In this document: piece after piece, positions 26,838 through 37,067 of the stretch | Layout: the number at the start of each line of letters is the position of its first letter | Numbering within the stretch: position 1 is the stretch's first letter | NCBI GenBank assembly: GCA_027382625.1 | Contig: JAJKFJ010021184.1 | Coordinates: forward strand, 29,753-93,752 | DNA length: 64,000 bases | Direction of reading: 5' to 3' | From: Tetmemena sp. SeJ-2015 | Taxonomy: Eukaryota > Ciliophora > Spirotrichea > Sporadotrichida > Oxytrichidae | Made by a program: the position numbers and the translations under genes | Notes under the pieces: generated by a model | Databases searched by the model: none | What the model was told of the DNA's origin: nothing | What the model saw: only the letters and a program-made list of their open reading frames with translations

Positions 26838-27321
26838 ATGGTAGAAAGTTCGTCATCTACTACTCTTGGTAAAGATCTGCTTAGAAGTGGAAAGCAATTC
26901 ACCTGCACAGTTTCGAGTGTGCTGCAAAAGAACCACAAGCAGTATGGAAAGAAGTTTATCAACGATGGCAAAGACAGTACATGCTGGTACTCTGACTAGG
27001 GAGACTCCTAGTTTGTTACTATCAAATTCGAAAATGAGAAGCAATCAATCTCACACATCAAGTTTGTCTCGCAAGGAGGGTTTTGTCCTAAGGAGATAAA
27101 TTCAAATTATAAATTAATTTTTAAGGAAGTGGCTATCATTATGGACGACTAAGAGGTGGAGAGACATGAAACTCAAGACATTAATTTGGAATAGACCATA
27201 ACTCTTACTCAGGAAAATCAAGTAAAGGAGTTCTAGACTTTGAAAATTGAATTAAGCAAAGCCTTCTGATCTATTTGGAAGAGTGATACTTTATAAGTTA
27301 GAGTTAATTAGCAGTAAATGA
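26838..27321 (+). CDS. NR2C2AP-like (F5/8 type C fold) protein
   Basis: ATG at 26838 (MVESSSSTTLGKDLLRSGK), then CTVSSVLQKNHKQYGKKF, DGKDSTCWYSDWGDSQFVT and FVSQGGFCPKE. These match the start and core of nuclear receptor 2C2-associated protein (TRA16), a small discoidin-like domain, whose family pattern is SSVLN..T+QFGKK...D...TCWNSDQG.SQWV. After removal of a pointer-flanked IES (27095-27127) the frame continues VAIIMDDQEVERHETQDI. The C-terminal block SDLFGRVILYKLELISSK (family: TDFFGRVVIYHL) follows one base out of frame, implying a one-base insertion near 27,269. It ends at TGA 27319-27321 and is of about the usual family length. The molecular role outside animals is poorly known. Confidence 0.8.
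27095..27127. other. IES, pointer TAAGGA
   Basis: TAAGGA at 27089-27094 and 27122-27127 flanks an AT-rich insert. Excision (33 bp) joins CCT AAG GAA GTG GCT in frame within the NR2C2AP-like gene. Confidence 0.75.
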
Positions 27322-27348
27322 ACCAAATTAATACTTATCATTCTAATC

Positions 27349-28548
27349 ATTGAAAATAATTCTACAAACTCAAAAGCAGCATCTTATAATAGGAGATGGT
27401 CAAAGCATATGAGAGAGATTTCTTTGCTAGTTTAAGGTTTGATTTTACTGTAAGCCTGCATCTATCTCTTACCTATACTTGTTTATTATGCATTAATTAG
27501 TATAGTTCAAATATAGCTGACTCTTAGAAATAATTTAATAATAATTCCTAGCTGCCTGGGAGAATATAGTCAGGATCAAGTGGATCTCCAACCCTGGTCA
27601 TTACTCTTTTTGAGACCATTCTGTTATTCTTGGCCTGTGCTCCCTCTATGTCATCTGTTTTCATTATGTCTCTGGTCTGAATTTATTTTCCATGAATATT
27701 GAAGTGCCCTCTTGTAACTGGTGGCAATTATATTTGGCTTTGGTACAGTCTTGGCTGAAGCGACAAACTTAAGTGGTTATTAGTGGAATTTAAGCTAGCT
27801 TGCTAACCGATATTCGCTGATTCATAATTATGCATGATAGTACTAGTCGGCTTCTATCCTGGCGTTGAGAATTTTGCTAACGTCTCCAAACTGAGACATC
27901 TTGGACTTGCTGCCTTAGATGTAGCCATAGTCACGAGTAGAGCCGTCAGGTTGCCTTATCTAGTAGACAGGCTTCAAGGGGGTTACGGGGATTTAAAGTT
28001 TGCAGCTTTTGCATGCGCTGAGTCTTGCCTGTTACATCGCTGTAGTCCATCAGATCATAGGGCCGAGATTTATACTTTCTTAAAATATATCATCCATTAA
28101 CTTGTCATTCAAGAACAAAAAGAATGATCAAATTCCTAGGGAATGTGCCATCGATATCTTTAGTGTTGAGGATGTCTCTTGCAGCTGATGTGAAGTATTA
28201 CTACCTCTTAGTTTATAATCTGTCTCCTAATATGTCTTGAGTTGCCAAGTTATCGCGAATAAATTTGGGTTACTGCTGATTCTGAAAGTATTGAGCCTCT
28301 TAGAAAGCCTGCTGCTATTTGATGTTGTGGTACCTCGTAGGCAGTCTCTGCGCATCTTTTTAATGTGGCTCCAAAGGATCGTAATTTTATTGATAGGGCT
28401 GGAGCGAAGCCTTGAGCTTCTCCTTGAGGGAGAGGTCGTTAGTGGGACTTGGGTTTTAAACTTGGACTGATCTGTGGGAAGTGTAGTCGAAGGGCCTTTG
28501 AAACAGCATTTATAATTAATTTTAGAATTCAATATAAAAATCCTCCAT
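27349..28548 (-). CDS. D-I-E-G-A motif protein, probably ciliary
   Basis: ATG at 28548 (MEDFYIEF...), then FQRPFDYTSHRSVQVQNP and a Gln-rich stretch. Repeated motifs follow: ATQDILGD, ARDILNTKDIDGTFP, RPYDLMDYSDVTGKTQ, TRDIMKTDDIEGAQAKN, plus KPVYQIRQPDGSTRDYG and RVGDPLDPDYILPGS. Paired T-x-D-I-(E/D)-G-(A/T) and NPL-x-PVY blocks are characteristic of a conserved family in ciliated protists; I cannot give it an orthologue name. One frameshift lies near 27,975 and AT-rich breaks near 28,110 and 27,800. The frame remains open to TGA 27349, but the true C-terminus is unclear after PGSQE (about 27,535). Its start is 40 bp from that of the enolase-like gene on the other strand, suggesting a shared promoter. 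Confidence 0.55.
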
Positions 28549-28588
28549 TTGAGAGATGAGGAATGTGATTACAATTTAGAAATTTAAA

Positions 28589-30626
28589 ATGGTAGATCAC
28601 CCTTTGATTCCAGAGGACATTAAGTCCTACATGCAAAGACATAACGTAAGAAGAGATTAACGTTGTGATTAACTTTCTTGTAGATCGAAAGCGTTTTGAA
28701 CAAGGGGCTTAATGCAGTTCTGAAGCAACTACCAGCTGACCCTCTGTCCCTCATGGCCGCTACTCTCATAGATGTACATACAAACTCAATAATGATAATT
28801 ATAGAGTGTGATAAGCACACCTGTCTTTGAAAGATTTGAAGCAAAAGAAACTTTGATCTGTGAGAGCTAGAAGACTATCAAGATTCAGGTCTACCTCTCT
28901 TATCAAGGCAAGACGCAACCTTATTATACGCATGTCTTTCCTTTCAACCCAGAGGATATCTCAACTTTTTCTTTGTAAGTTCAATCACTTTCATAACTGA
29001 CTTATTAATTCTTTAATGAAGTGACAAGCAGGATGAGAAGTAAGGAATGAAGAAGGCTTGCAGAATAATAAATGAGGAAATGAGTCCTCTGCTGCACGGG
29101 AAAGAGATCCTTGGCTTCAAGAAGATAGACGAGATGATGCTCGGCTCACCAAAAGAAGAGCTCGCAAAGTGATGAAGGGTAGCGTTATCGGCGATAACAT
29201 CATCAAGGCTTGTTCAGAGGCAATAGTCTATGCTTATGCTTTTTGCGTTTCGCCAGCTGACCCTTACTAAGGATTCTTCAAGTTCATGTTTGACAGAGAC
29301 TTTACATCTCAGGATAAGCTACCTAGGTTTATATTCACAGTGCTGAATGGAGGAAAGGCAGTGAGCTCCAAAGTGAAGTTCAGCAAGGTCTACTTGATAA
29401 TAGATGTGACAGCTGCTGATGAGATTGAGGTGATGGATGTCTACCTCAAAATCCAGGCTCAGATTAGAAAACAGATCCAGAGCCACAAACTCGGAGAGAA
29501 TGGATTCAAGCCTGGCCAAGATGGCTCCTATTTCAACGCACTTGAAAATGCGAATGAGACCTTCAAGTTCATTGAAGATGCCATCCAAGCTGTGCAAGTT
29601 AATGTAAGAGAATAATACATAATGATTTAACTCGCATATAGACAGCAGACAGGAAATACTTGAAGTATGGAATTAATCCAGACATCGAGAGCTCTTTCCT
29701 TAAGGAATAAAACAAGTACGATATCGAAGGGCCTAAGAACTTGTTCGATCAAACAACTTAATTAACTTTTTATCAAGACCAGCTGACAGAGTACTTCGTA
29801 AAGATGAGCAATGACCATCCTCTGTTGGAATACATCGAAGACCCTCTGGCTGATCAAGATGTTGTTGGCTATTAAAAACTACTGAGGAGGTTTAGAGATG
29901 CTGTGCCCAGAGTAAAGATCGGCATTAAGTCTATGTTCAAGTCTAACCTTGATCATATCAAGCACAACATTAAAATTTACTTATATTTTAAGAGTATTTA
30001 TAACACCCAAATAATATAGAAGGATGATGACGATGAAGAGGAGGAGAAGAAGGACGAAGAGAAGAAACAAGAGGAGGAAAGGAAGCTGCAAGAGTAAGCA
30101 GCAGCTGCAGCACTGGCTCAACAGCAAGCTGCAGAAGCTATCAAGGGAGGTCGAGACTCAGTGGCTGATAAGAAGAAACCTGGTCCACCTCAGAGTGATC
30201 TCAAGAACGCAGGCAAGGCCTCACAAGCTAAACTTGAACCTGTGAAGGAAGAGCCTCCTCAAGTGATTGAAAACTCAAGCGACCCCAACAGACTGAAGTT
30301 CATTCCTCACGTCGTTCACTTGGAAAAGTCTCTCCTCAAAACCTCCTACAAGTTGTGGGAGATCCTCATCTATCAGCAAGTTCTCAAGCCAGAAGAGTAT
30401 AGACAATATTTCTTTTTGTGTGGAGTAGTTTGAAGTGATGATAGAGGACAACTTCTACGAGAGCTGTAGCAGTGAGGTGGTTGACCTAGCAGTGGGTGCT
30501 CAAACAGGCTACCTGAACATCAGAGGATTCTTCAGGAATGAGAAGACTGCGAAGGTGTTGAGATTAAGTGAGATCCTCGAGGGAATTAAGCAACTCTAGA
30601 AACTAGAGAACCAATAAGATTTTTGA
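28589..30626 (+). CDS. ENO4: Enolase-4-like protein
   Basis: ATG at 28589 (MVDHPLIPEDIKSYMQRHN). Three small GT-AG introns: 28646-28683, 28975-29021, 29604-29641. The order of blocks follows ENO4, the divergent flagellar enolase: an N-terminal domain (FERFEAKETLICESQKT, HVFPFNPEDIS); GSVIGDNIIKACSEAIVYAY; a barrel with LLEYIEDPLADQDVVGYQ (metal-ligand Glu-Asp-Pro); a long acidic/Ala-Gln insert (DDDDEEEKKDEEKKQEEE...); and the C-terminal SCSSEVVDLAVGAQTGYL with NEKTAKVLRLSEILEG. One frame change near 29,166 and another near 30,410 are indels or a small IES. It ends at TGA 30624-30626. In animals ENO4 is needed for sperm-flagellum structure; the catalytic competence of this copy was not tested. 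Confidence 0.8.
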
Positions 30627-30668
30627 AATTTAACTTCCCTCTTTGACTTAATCTGCTCCTCTGATATG

Positions 30669-33600
30669 GATGATTATGAATAAAAGTTTAAATATGAAAA
30701 ACATGAATAGAAAGGGCCACCAAGAGTACAGCAGTTCTTCAGCCTTCATAAAGTCATCAGAACAGCGTCAATCAGCACAATAACTCCATCTCTTTCAACA
30801 ACAAGCGATAGGGGAATGTAAAACTCACTTATTTTCATTCATGATTCGATTTATAGCAGCAATTCAAAGAGTACCTGCAGAGTCTAGAGTCTGAATTCGA
30901 TGATAACTATCCCATGAAAAACCAAGCATAAAACGATAAAGCAAATGCTGATACTCCACTGCAAAGCAACATGGAAGATGAAGAGAGTGATGTAGGTGCT
31001 CACATGCAATCCTCATAGCAAGATGAAAGCATGGACGAGTTCCACGACTTGAAAGTTGCACAAGACTATAATGGAATACAAAAGTAGTAGCAGTAGAGGC
31101 AAACTCATTAGAATAGCTACAATAATCATAAGTCTTAAATCAATGCGTAAGATTTCAAGTACGAATAGAACAACAACATCTCATTTGTCCAACAGTAGCA
31201 ATAATTGGGATCAGGCTAATACCAAATTAACCAAACAGCCAATGCTACAGGAAGGGAGAGTAAATTCGCTACTCATCAAGGACCAACTGCAGCTGGTCAC
31301 ACTAACATGAACAATGATCATTCAACTAACAAATAAATAAACAGAATTAAAAAAGATAGTTCTTTAAAGTTATTTTTTTATTAAAACCCATTAATCCTAA
31401 AAAAATTATAGCTATGAGTTTAATTAGATTATATAATATATTTGAGAGTAAAAAGGGTTTGATTATAGAAAGAGTTCGAAGGAGAACTTTCTTTAGAAAG
31501 TGAACTCAAGTGAGATGATGTCAAACTACTTGCCCCACCACTCAAGTGGCAGGTTAAGTAACCACCACCTGGATCAAAGCTTCCTCAGCCAGGGCAACAG
31601 GAAGATAGACGTTACTAAGATAAACCAGAGCAGTGGGATGATAGAGTCGCTGGACTAAGACAGCCACAGCAGGTCCATTGCGAGCAGTTTACAACACATC
31701 AAGTAGCAAGACACTCATTTATAAAATACTCAGTCCCAGCCTCCGCGAGTAATTGACCTCAAGCCCCACATCCAAAATCTCAACAACTAGCAGTAGTAGC
31801 AGCAATAGTTCAACTCAAACCTGATCAACTTGAAGCAACCGACCATAATCTCAGCTTAGAACACCCTATAGTAGCCCAGGAACAACATCATCATAGATCT
31901 CACTAACCAACTCTACCAAGAGGAAGAAGAGCAGCAGAACAAGCACAAGAACAAAGAACAGACAAAGAATATTAACACCAATGCTTTACTCGATTTCAAC
32001 TCAAAGACAATCTAATCCATATCGGAGAAGGTAACTGATGAAAAGCTAGTGACACAGAAGGAGATAGACGACTTCAAGAAGCAGATTTAGATTGACTTAT
32101 AGTAGCTCACTCAAGCACTCGAGCAAAACACCAAAAAGCAGTATGAAGAGATGAGGGAAGAGAGTAGAAGGAATAGACAAGTCCAAATAGAACAGCAGCA
32201 TCAGGAGCAGCGACAGCAAATTCAGTAACTGCAAGAACAACTGTTGAATTACTAAAGAGATCTGAGTCAGCACAGGATTGATGGCTCTCATAATATCAGT
32301 CAGCAAGATATCAAGTCAATCCATTCGCAAGTTATTCTGCTCTAAGATAAATAGATTATTTATCTAAGGAGATGAGCTACAGAGCAAAGAGGAAGGACAG
32401 CCACTCAATAAGTCCTATACTCTTATGGACAACTCTGACTCCAAGAACTTCCTTCACGAATAATCTCTTCTTTTTTTATCTAGAGACTCCAATAAGAACA
32501 CCTTGCAGAAGCAAAGATCTCTCCCTCAGGAGATAAACAACAGCTTCTCAGTGAACTAGTCCTTAATTCAAGCATATGCAAATAAGGCAGGCCCTCAATC
32601 TATGATTCAAGTCCCAGACAACATTCAAAACATCAACTAGTCAGTTCAGTCCATGCCAGCCACTAATTATCATCATTTATTCTTAGAAGTAGAGTTCACA
32701 CAATCAACAACACTAAAGACAGCCAAGCGGCCAGCAGTAGGTGCACAATCGAACTCTCTCCAAAGATTTGAATCAGTCTCACTTTGCACACAATCTCTCT
32801 CATATTTCAAATGCTCCAGATAGTGCTGTCAAGTAGAACAACAATCAATTTTACTTGAATCTGCAGAACTTGAATCAGAATGTTTCCTACACTAACTTTT
32901 ATTTATTTTTTAATGTTGAGAATCAATCCAAGTACAGTTAGCAAACGGGCAAATCAAACTCCTCCATGACAGTCTACTAGCAAGCGCTTCACTCCACTGG
33001 CTTCAGGAATCAGTACCAGTCTAAGCCCAACAACGCTCTCAACAATTCAATTTTTATGCGAGGAGCAACTCCAGAGACTAGAGAAGCGCAACTAGAGGCA
33101 ACAACAGTAACTACTAAACTAAGAGTCCTCAGAGTTATTCTTCAATCACCAGTGCTCCTTACAACCCCACCAATAAATTGTCCACCTCCAAGTCAAGAGC
33201 CAACCAGCAAGCTTTCAACACCTCCTCCCATAACATTTCAGTAAACCACTCCAAGACACTCTCCATGCAGAAAAACAAGAACAAGTCCAGCCTCTCCCAA
33301 ACATTTATTTTAACTGGCTAGACAAACTTAAACAGGACTATAGTAGAGGAGGACTTTCAAAGTTCCACTCAGAACAACATGGAACCTCAGTTATACTACG
33401 GCACTCTCCAGGAGAACGACGACTTGAAGCACTAGCTGCATCAACTTAGACTTAAGAACGCAGAACACAGGGGAGAGATCCAGAAGCTGAAGAGGGAGAA
33501 CAACGAGCTGCTTAACCACAATAACCTGCTGGAGGAGAGGTGCAAGCAGACTGAGAAGCAGAGGAAGAAGGATGGGGAGTACATACTCAAGCAGGACTCT

Positions 33601-34480
33601 GAGATAGAGAAGCTAATAGAGGTCAGGAACTCTCAAAGTGGGTTGGTTAAAGTACAAGAGGACCAGATCACTAACCTGAAAGCCATGCTCAATCAGACTA
33701 TTAACGTGAAGATCAAGTACGAGAACATTATCAAGCGACTTGTAGAGAATGAGCGTACCAGAGAAGTTGTGCTTGCTACTATAGAGTAAGTACAGCAGAA
33801 CAGCAACTCCATTGGCTAGGTTGCTTCATCTGCCAGCTACGCTGTTCCCTAACCCTAGGTACCTTAAGAGCTGCAGAATCCATTTAACAACTCAGGTTTA
33901 TTCGGTAGCTCGATGCTCTCCAACAACCAAGTCAAGTCGTCGTTCATGAGTGGCCACAACAGCATGAACCAGACTTAGAACATCAGCCAGATACTCGCAA
34001 ACGCAGCTGCCAAAGTGCTAGGAAAGAGCCAGAGACTGAACAACAACGGACTTGCAAACCTCAAGCCATCTGATGTGGGCGATGAGGAGGAGGAAGAGGA
34101 GGATGAAGTAGACCAGAAGCAAAATGAATAAGACCAAGATAGAAAAAAAAAAATTTATAATAAGTTTAACATTTAAATTAAACAAAAAGTTCTTGATAGA
34201 GGAGCATGAATACTTCTATGACGGGCAGAACCTGGATCCTTCCTCAGTTCAGAATTTGCTAAGTTCTGATCTTAACAACCTCCACTTGAATTAAATATTT
34301 ACTTTAATTTGAATTAGAAGAGGAGGGACGAGCTCATACCCAACGCACTCCACTTTGATCCAAAGCCAAATAAAAAGCATAAACACTATCCAGAATAATA
34401 TCTTCTTAGAGAAGCAAAGTCAAATTAGCTAACCTGTGCAACCCCAAAAGAAGTTGATTTTAATGGAAATTAATATTTGA
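30669..34480 (+). CDS. Large Gln/Asn/Ser-rich coiled-coil protein
   Basis: ATG at 30669 (MDDYEQKFKYEKHEQKG). A 39-bp GT-AG intron lies at 30818-30856. Pointer-flanked IESs at 31363-31477 and 32347-32368 restore one frame. The N-terminal two-thirds is low-complexity (HNSYNNHKSQINAQDFK; poly-Q runs). Helical segments occur (about 32,010-32,260; 33,380-33,790 with ENDDLKHQLHQLRLKNAEHR, then further heptad-like Leu/Lys/Glu), and an acidic DEEEEEEDEVDQKQNEQDQD precedes the tail. The frame changes several more times (about 30,735; 32,680; 33,060), each near an AT-rich spot. The function is not recognised; it may be a cytoskeletal or basal-body scaffold. The 3' end is convergent with the next gene and only approximate. 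Confidence 0.5.
31363..31477. other. IES, pointer AGTTC
   Basis: AGTTC at 31358-31362 and 31473-31477 flanks 110 bp of AT-rich DNA. Excision joins AAA AAA GAT AGT TCG AAG GAG in frame. Confidence 0.7.
32347..32368. other. IES, pointer TCTAAG
   Basis: TCTAAG at 32341-32346 and 32363-32368. Removing 22 bp joins ATT CTG CTC TAA GGA GAT GAG in frame (ILLQGDE) and corrects a frame change in the coiled-coil gene. Confidence 0.7.
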
Positions 34481-36809
34481 AATTAAACAGTAGTTATTAA
34501 GAATATTCCCTTATTAAATTCGTACAAATATTTAACAGTTTGAGCTCTCTCTTCATTTAAGAAATTAAAAGGCTTTCATCCCTTCTCTATCAGGCTATTA
34601 CAGAGTCTATGGCAGTTTCCTTGTCTGAGATCATGAGATGAGAGGGCGAGAACTTGTCAGGGCTCATCTTATCTATTATCCTTTCTCTTGTAAGTCCTGG
34701 TCGAAGAGAAGACAGAGACTGTCTCGTTTTGCATCTCCTGCTCTAACTCAGATCTACCAATCAACTCTCAAAAATTACTATCTTCTTACTTGTAACCAGC
34801 ATTAGTAAATAACATTGAATATATTCTTTCTCACTTTATTAAAATGTTGCATAGGAGTACTTTCGCTGCCTTTGGAGGTTTAAGACAGCCGTCTCATGGT
34901 ACTGTCGCCCTATCTTAACTTTGAAGGCGTCTTTATCAGGGATGTACTTAAACTTGAAGGAGAACACGCAGTTGGAGTGCTGACAACACTCGAAAATTAT
35001 CACCTTGTCTGTCAGGGGTACCATCCTTAAGTTCATCCGGTACATGCTAATAAAGAATAATCAACAAAAGTTTATTATCATGGTCATCCACAAATGCACT
35101 TTCTAAACTATCTCATCGAAGGAAGAGCTCTTTTCTGCAATGAGTCTGAGGTCTTCCTTCTAGTCAGAGGGCAAGGCTAGTCTACGGTGAGTACTGAAGA
35201 AAGGGGTGTCTCGTTTTTACAATCCAGAGTAGTGATGCACTTACAACTACTCGCTCTTTGGGTCACCAAGTCTTGCCTTTGTAAGATAGTTGCAGCTAGT
35301 TTTATCTGCTGACGCAACTTGATTATTTTGGGTATCCTAATCTACTTGTTTCTACCTACTTAATTAGTTAGAACAATTAATTCTAAGGAACTTACTATTA
35401 AAGCGTCGATGTATTCACAGAAGAGAGTGCAAGTTGCTATTGCTACTGTTATAATTTATTTTGTCCTTGGGCTTTGGAAAAATATTAAATTATCCATGTT
35501 GACTTTGGTTTAAGATTCATAATTTTTCCCTTTGTCTATTGCCTTTTGAGAATAAAGTAAAATTGGTTTGTGATTCATGCTGAGTCTGAGTTTAGTAGTC
35601 TTGGAAGTCTTGAGAGTCTAAGTTGTTTTGAATGATGAGGTCATCACTCTCTGCAGAAGCCTATTCTTCCAAAATCAAATTCCTTTCTTCTTCTTGAGCA
35701 TTCATCACTTCATCTTAAAAAATATGTCTTACTGCAAACTTGTAGCATACTCATTGCTCTACATCCTATGTTAAATTGGACTTTTTAGGGCTATTTAAAA
35801 AAAATCTGTAATTGAATCTTAAATTGCTTATTTCAGGTTGTCTTGATCTTTGTTCTGCAAAGGGGCTCACATTAACTTGATCAAACTATTGACTTTTATC
35901 GCGATCTTATATTTGTAAAAAATATGATGATCGAATGTATTTTATCAATTTAATTAATATATTTGAGGAGTTAATCTGTTTGACTATTCTTTGAATAAAG
36001 TTGCATTTTCTGGTCTCGTTTAATCATAAAACTGATGTTAGAGTTGGCCATTATGATAGAAAATTAAATCACTCAATTATTTAAATACATAGAAAGTTGC
36101 TGGATTTCGACTTCCTCTCAAATAATTTTGAAGATTCTCAGGCTAGGTGTTGTGGTAGTATTCTGTGAGAGGGTGTCTGGGAGGGTTGTAAACTGAAACT
36201 ATCTCCAATTCATTTTCATCTGATTCCTAGTTTTCATTTTAGTTTTCAACTAGACCATCATGCTCTAAGATCACTTGTGGGTTCTAAGGATCGAAAAATT
36301 AGGCTGGCTGATTGTACTAAGAAGAAGTAGGGTAGTAAAATTAATCATAAAATATAACCATGCTGCTGCTAATTCAAGAAATTTTGCTACTAGTGCTGTT
36401 CCATTCTCTGTCGCTAAAGGAAATGCTCCTCTTAGTCTTATTACAATTCTATCAAGCTCTTTATGATGTAGCACTTGCCTTCTTTAGAATAAATAAATTC
36501 ACGCACTTAAGATTATTATCTTGGATGAACTCACTTTTCAAAATTATATCCCCGTCCTCATCGATAATGATGGGTTCATTGAGGAGGTGCTTCTCCTCTG
36601 GACTTCCAATCTGCAAGCAGTAGCAGTAGAAATATAAACTATCATATCCTTATAATCGCAATTAAATAGTCATCTAAGATGGTTTCTAAATTAGCTTTGA
36701 GTAGCTTGGATTGGTCGAACCAGCACTTGTAGTACATAACCATGTCGCTGCAGTTTCTAAAGCGAACCCTAATCATAATCTTCTTAAGTTCTTCAACCGT
36801 TGATGTCAT
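34480..36809 (-). CDS. Gln-rich hypothetical protein
   Basis: ATG at 36809 (MTSTVEELKKIMIRVRFRN...). The minus frame, with Gln codons TAA/TAG, then gives EEKHLLNEPIIIDEDGDI, a Gln-rich helix (ELQQDQEEHFLQRQRMEQHQ), NELEIVSVYNPPRHPLTEYY, a Ser/Gln-rich middle, and a more ordered C-terminal part (ALPSDQKEDLRLIAEKSSS, VPLTDKVIIFECCQHSNC, FKFKYIPDKDAFKVKIG). AT-rich breaks separate these blocks. One candidate 8-bp junction (repeat ATT, near 36,500) would join KCVN to SKEGKCYIIKSLIE. No domain is recognised with confidence. The end is approximate because it converges on the plus-strand gene. Confidence 0.45.
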
Positions 36810-37067
36810 TCTCAAAAGATACACTATATTACTTTTAACTTTATATTATTAATCTTATGTTTTCGAATACCTTAAATACTTTTCAAACCCAATTTTAATA
36901 TCAAGAATTAATATTGGAAATAGGATGAGATCAGGAAGCGAGTGAACATATTATTTAAATTAATTGGAATAGTTAGTAGCATATTTAGAGTGAGTGTGCA
37001 TTAATTGTGATCGATATTGGGGATAAAAGTGAAGAGTCTCCTCCCCTAGAACTATTATGATTTATAT

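Noticed and set aside
26853..26971. Minus-strand frames opposite the NR2C2AP-like gene
   Set aside because: The plus strand encodes a conserved domain here; the reverse frames have no similarity to anything recognised.
28237..28532. Overlapping ~80-100 codon frames on both strands
   Set aside because: Both are shadows of the D-I-E-G-A gene, whose Gln-rich frame reads through this region.
30024..30245. Arg/Lys-rich plus-strand frame
   Set aside because: It is a shifted reading of the acidic/Ala-Gln insert of the enolase-4-like protein.
36275..36474. 67-codon minus-strand frame with a hydrophobic end
   Set aside because: The neighbouring frame, read with Gln codons, gives a Gln-rich helix typical of this gene and connects better to flanking blocks.
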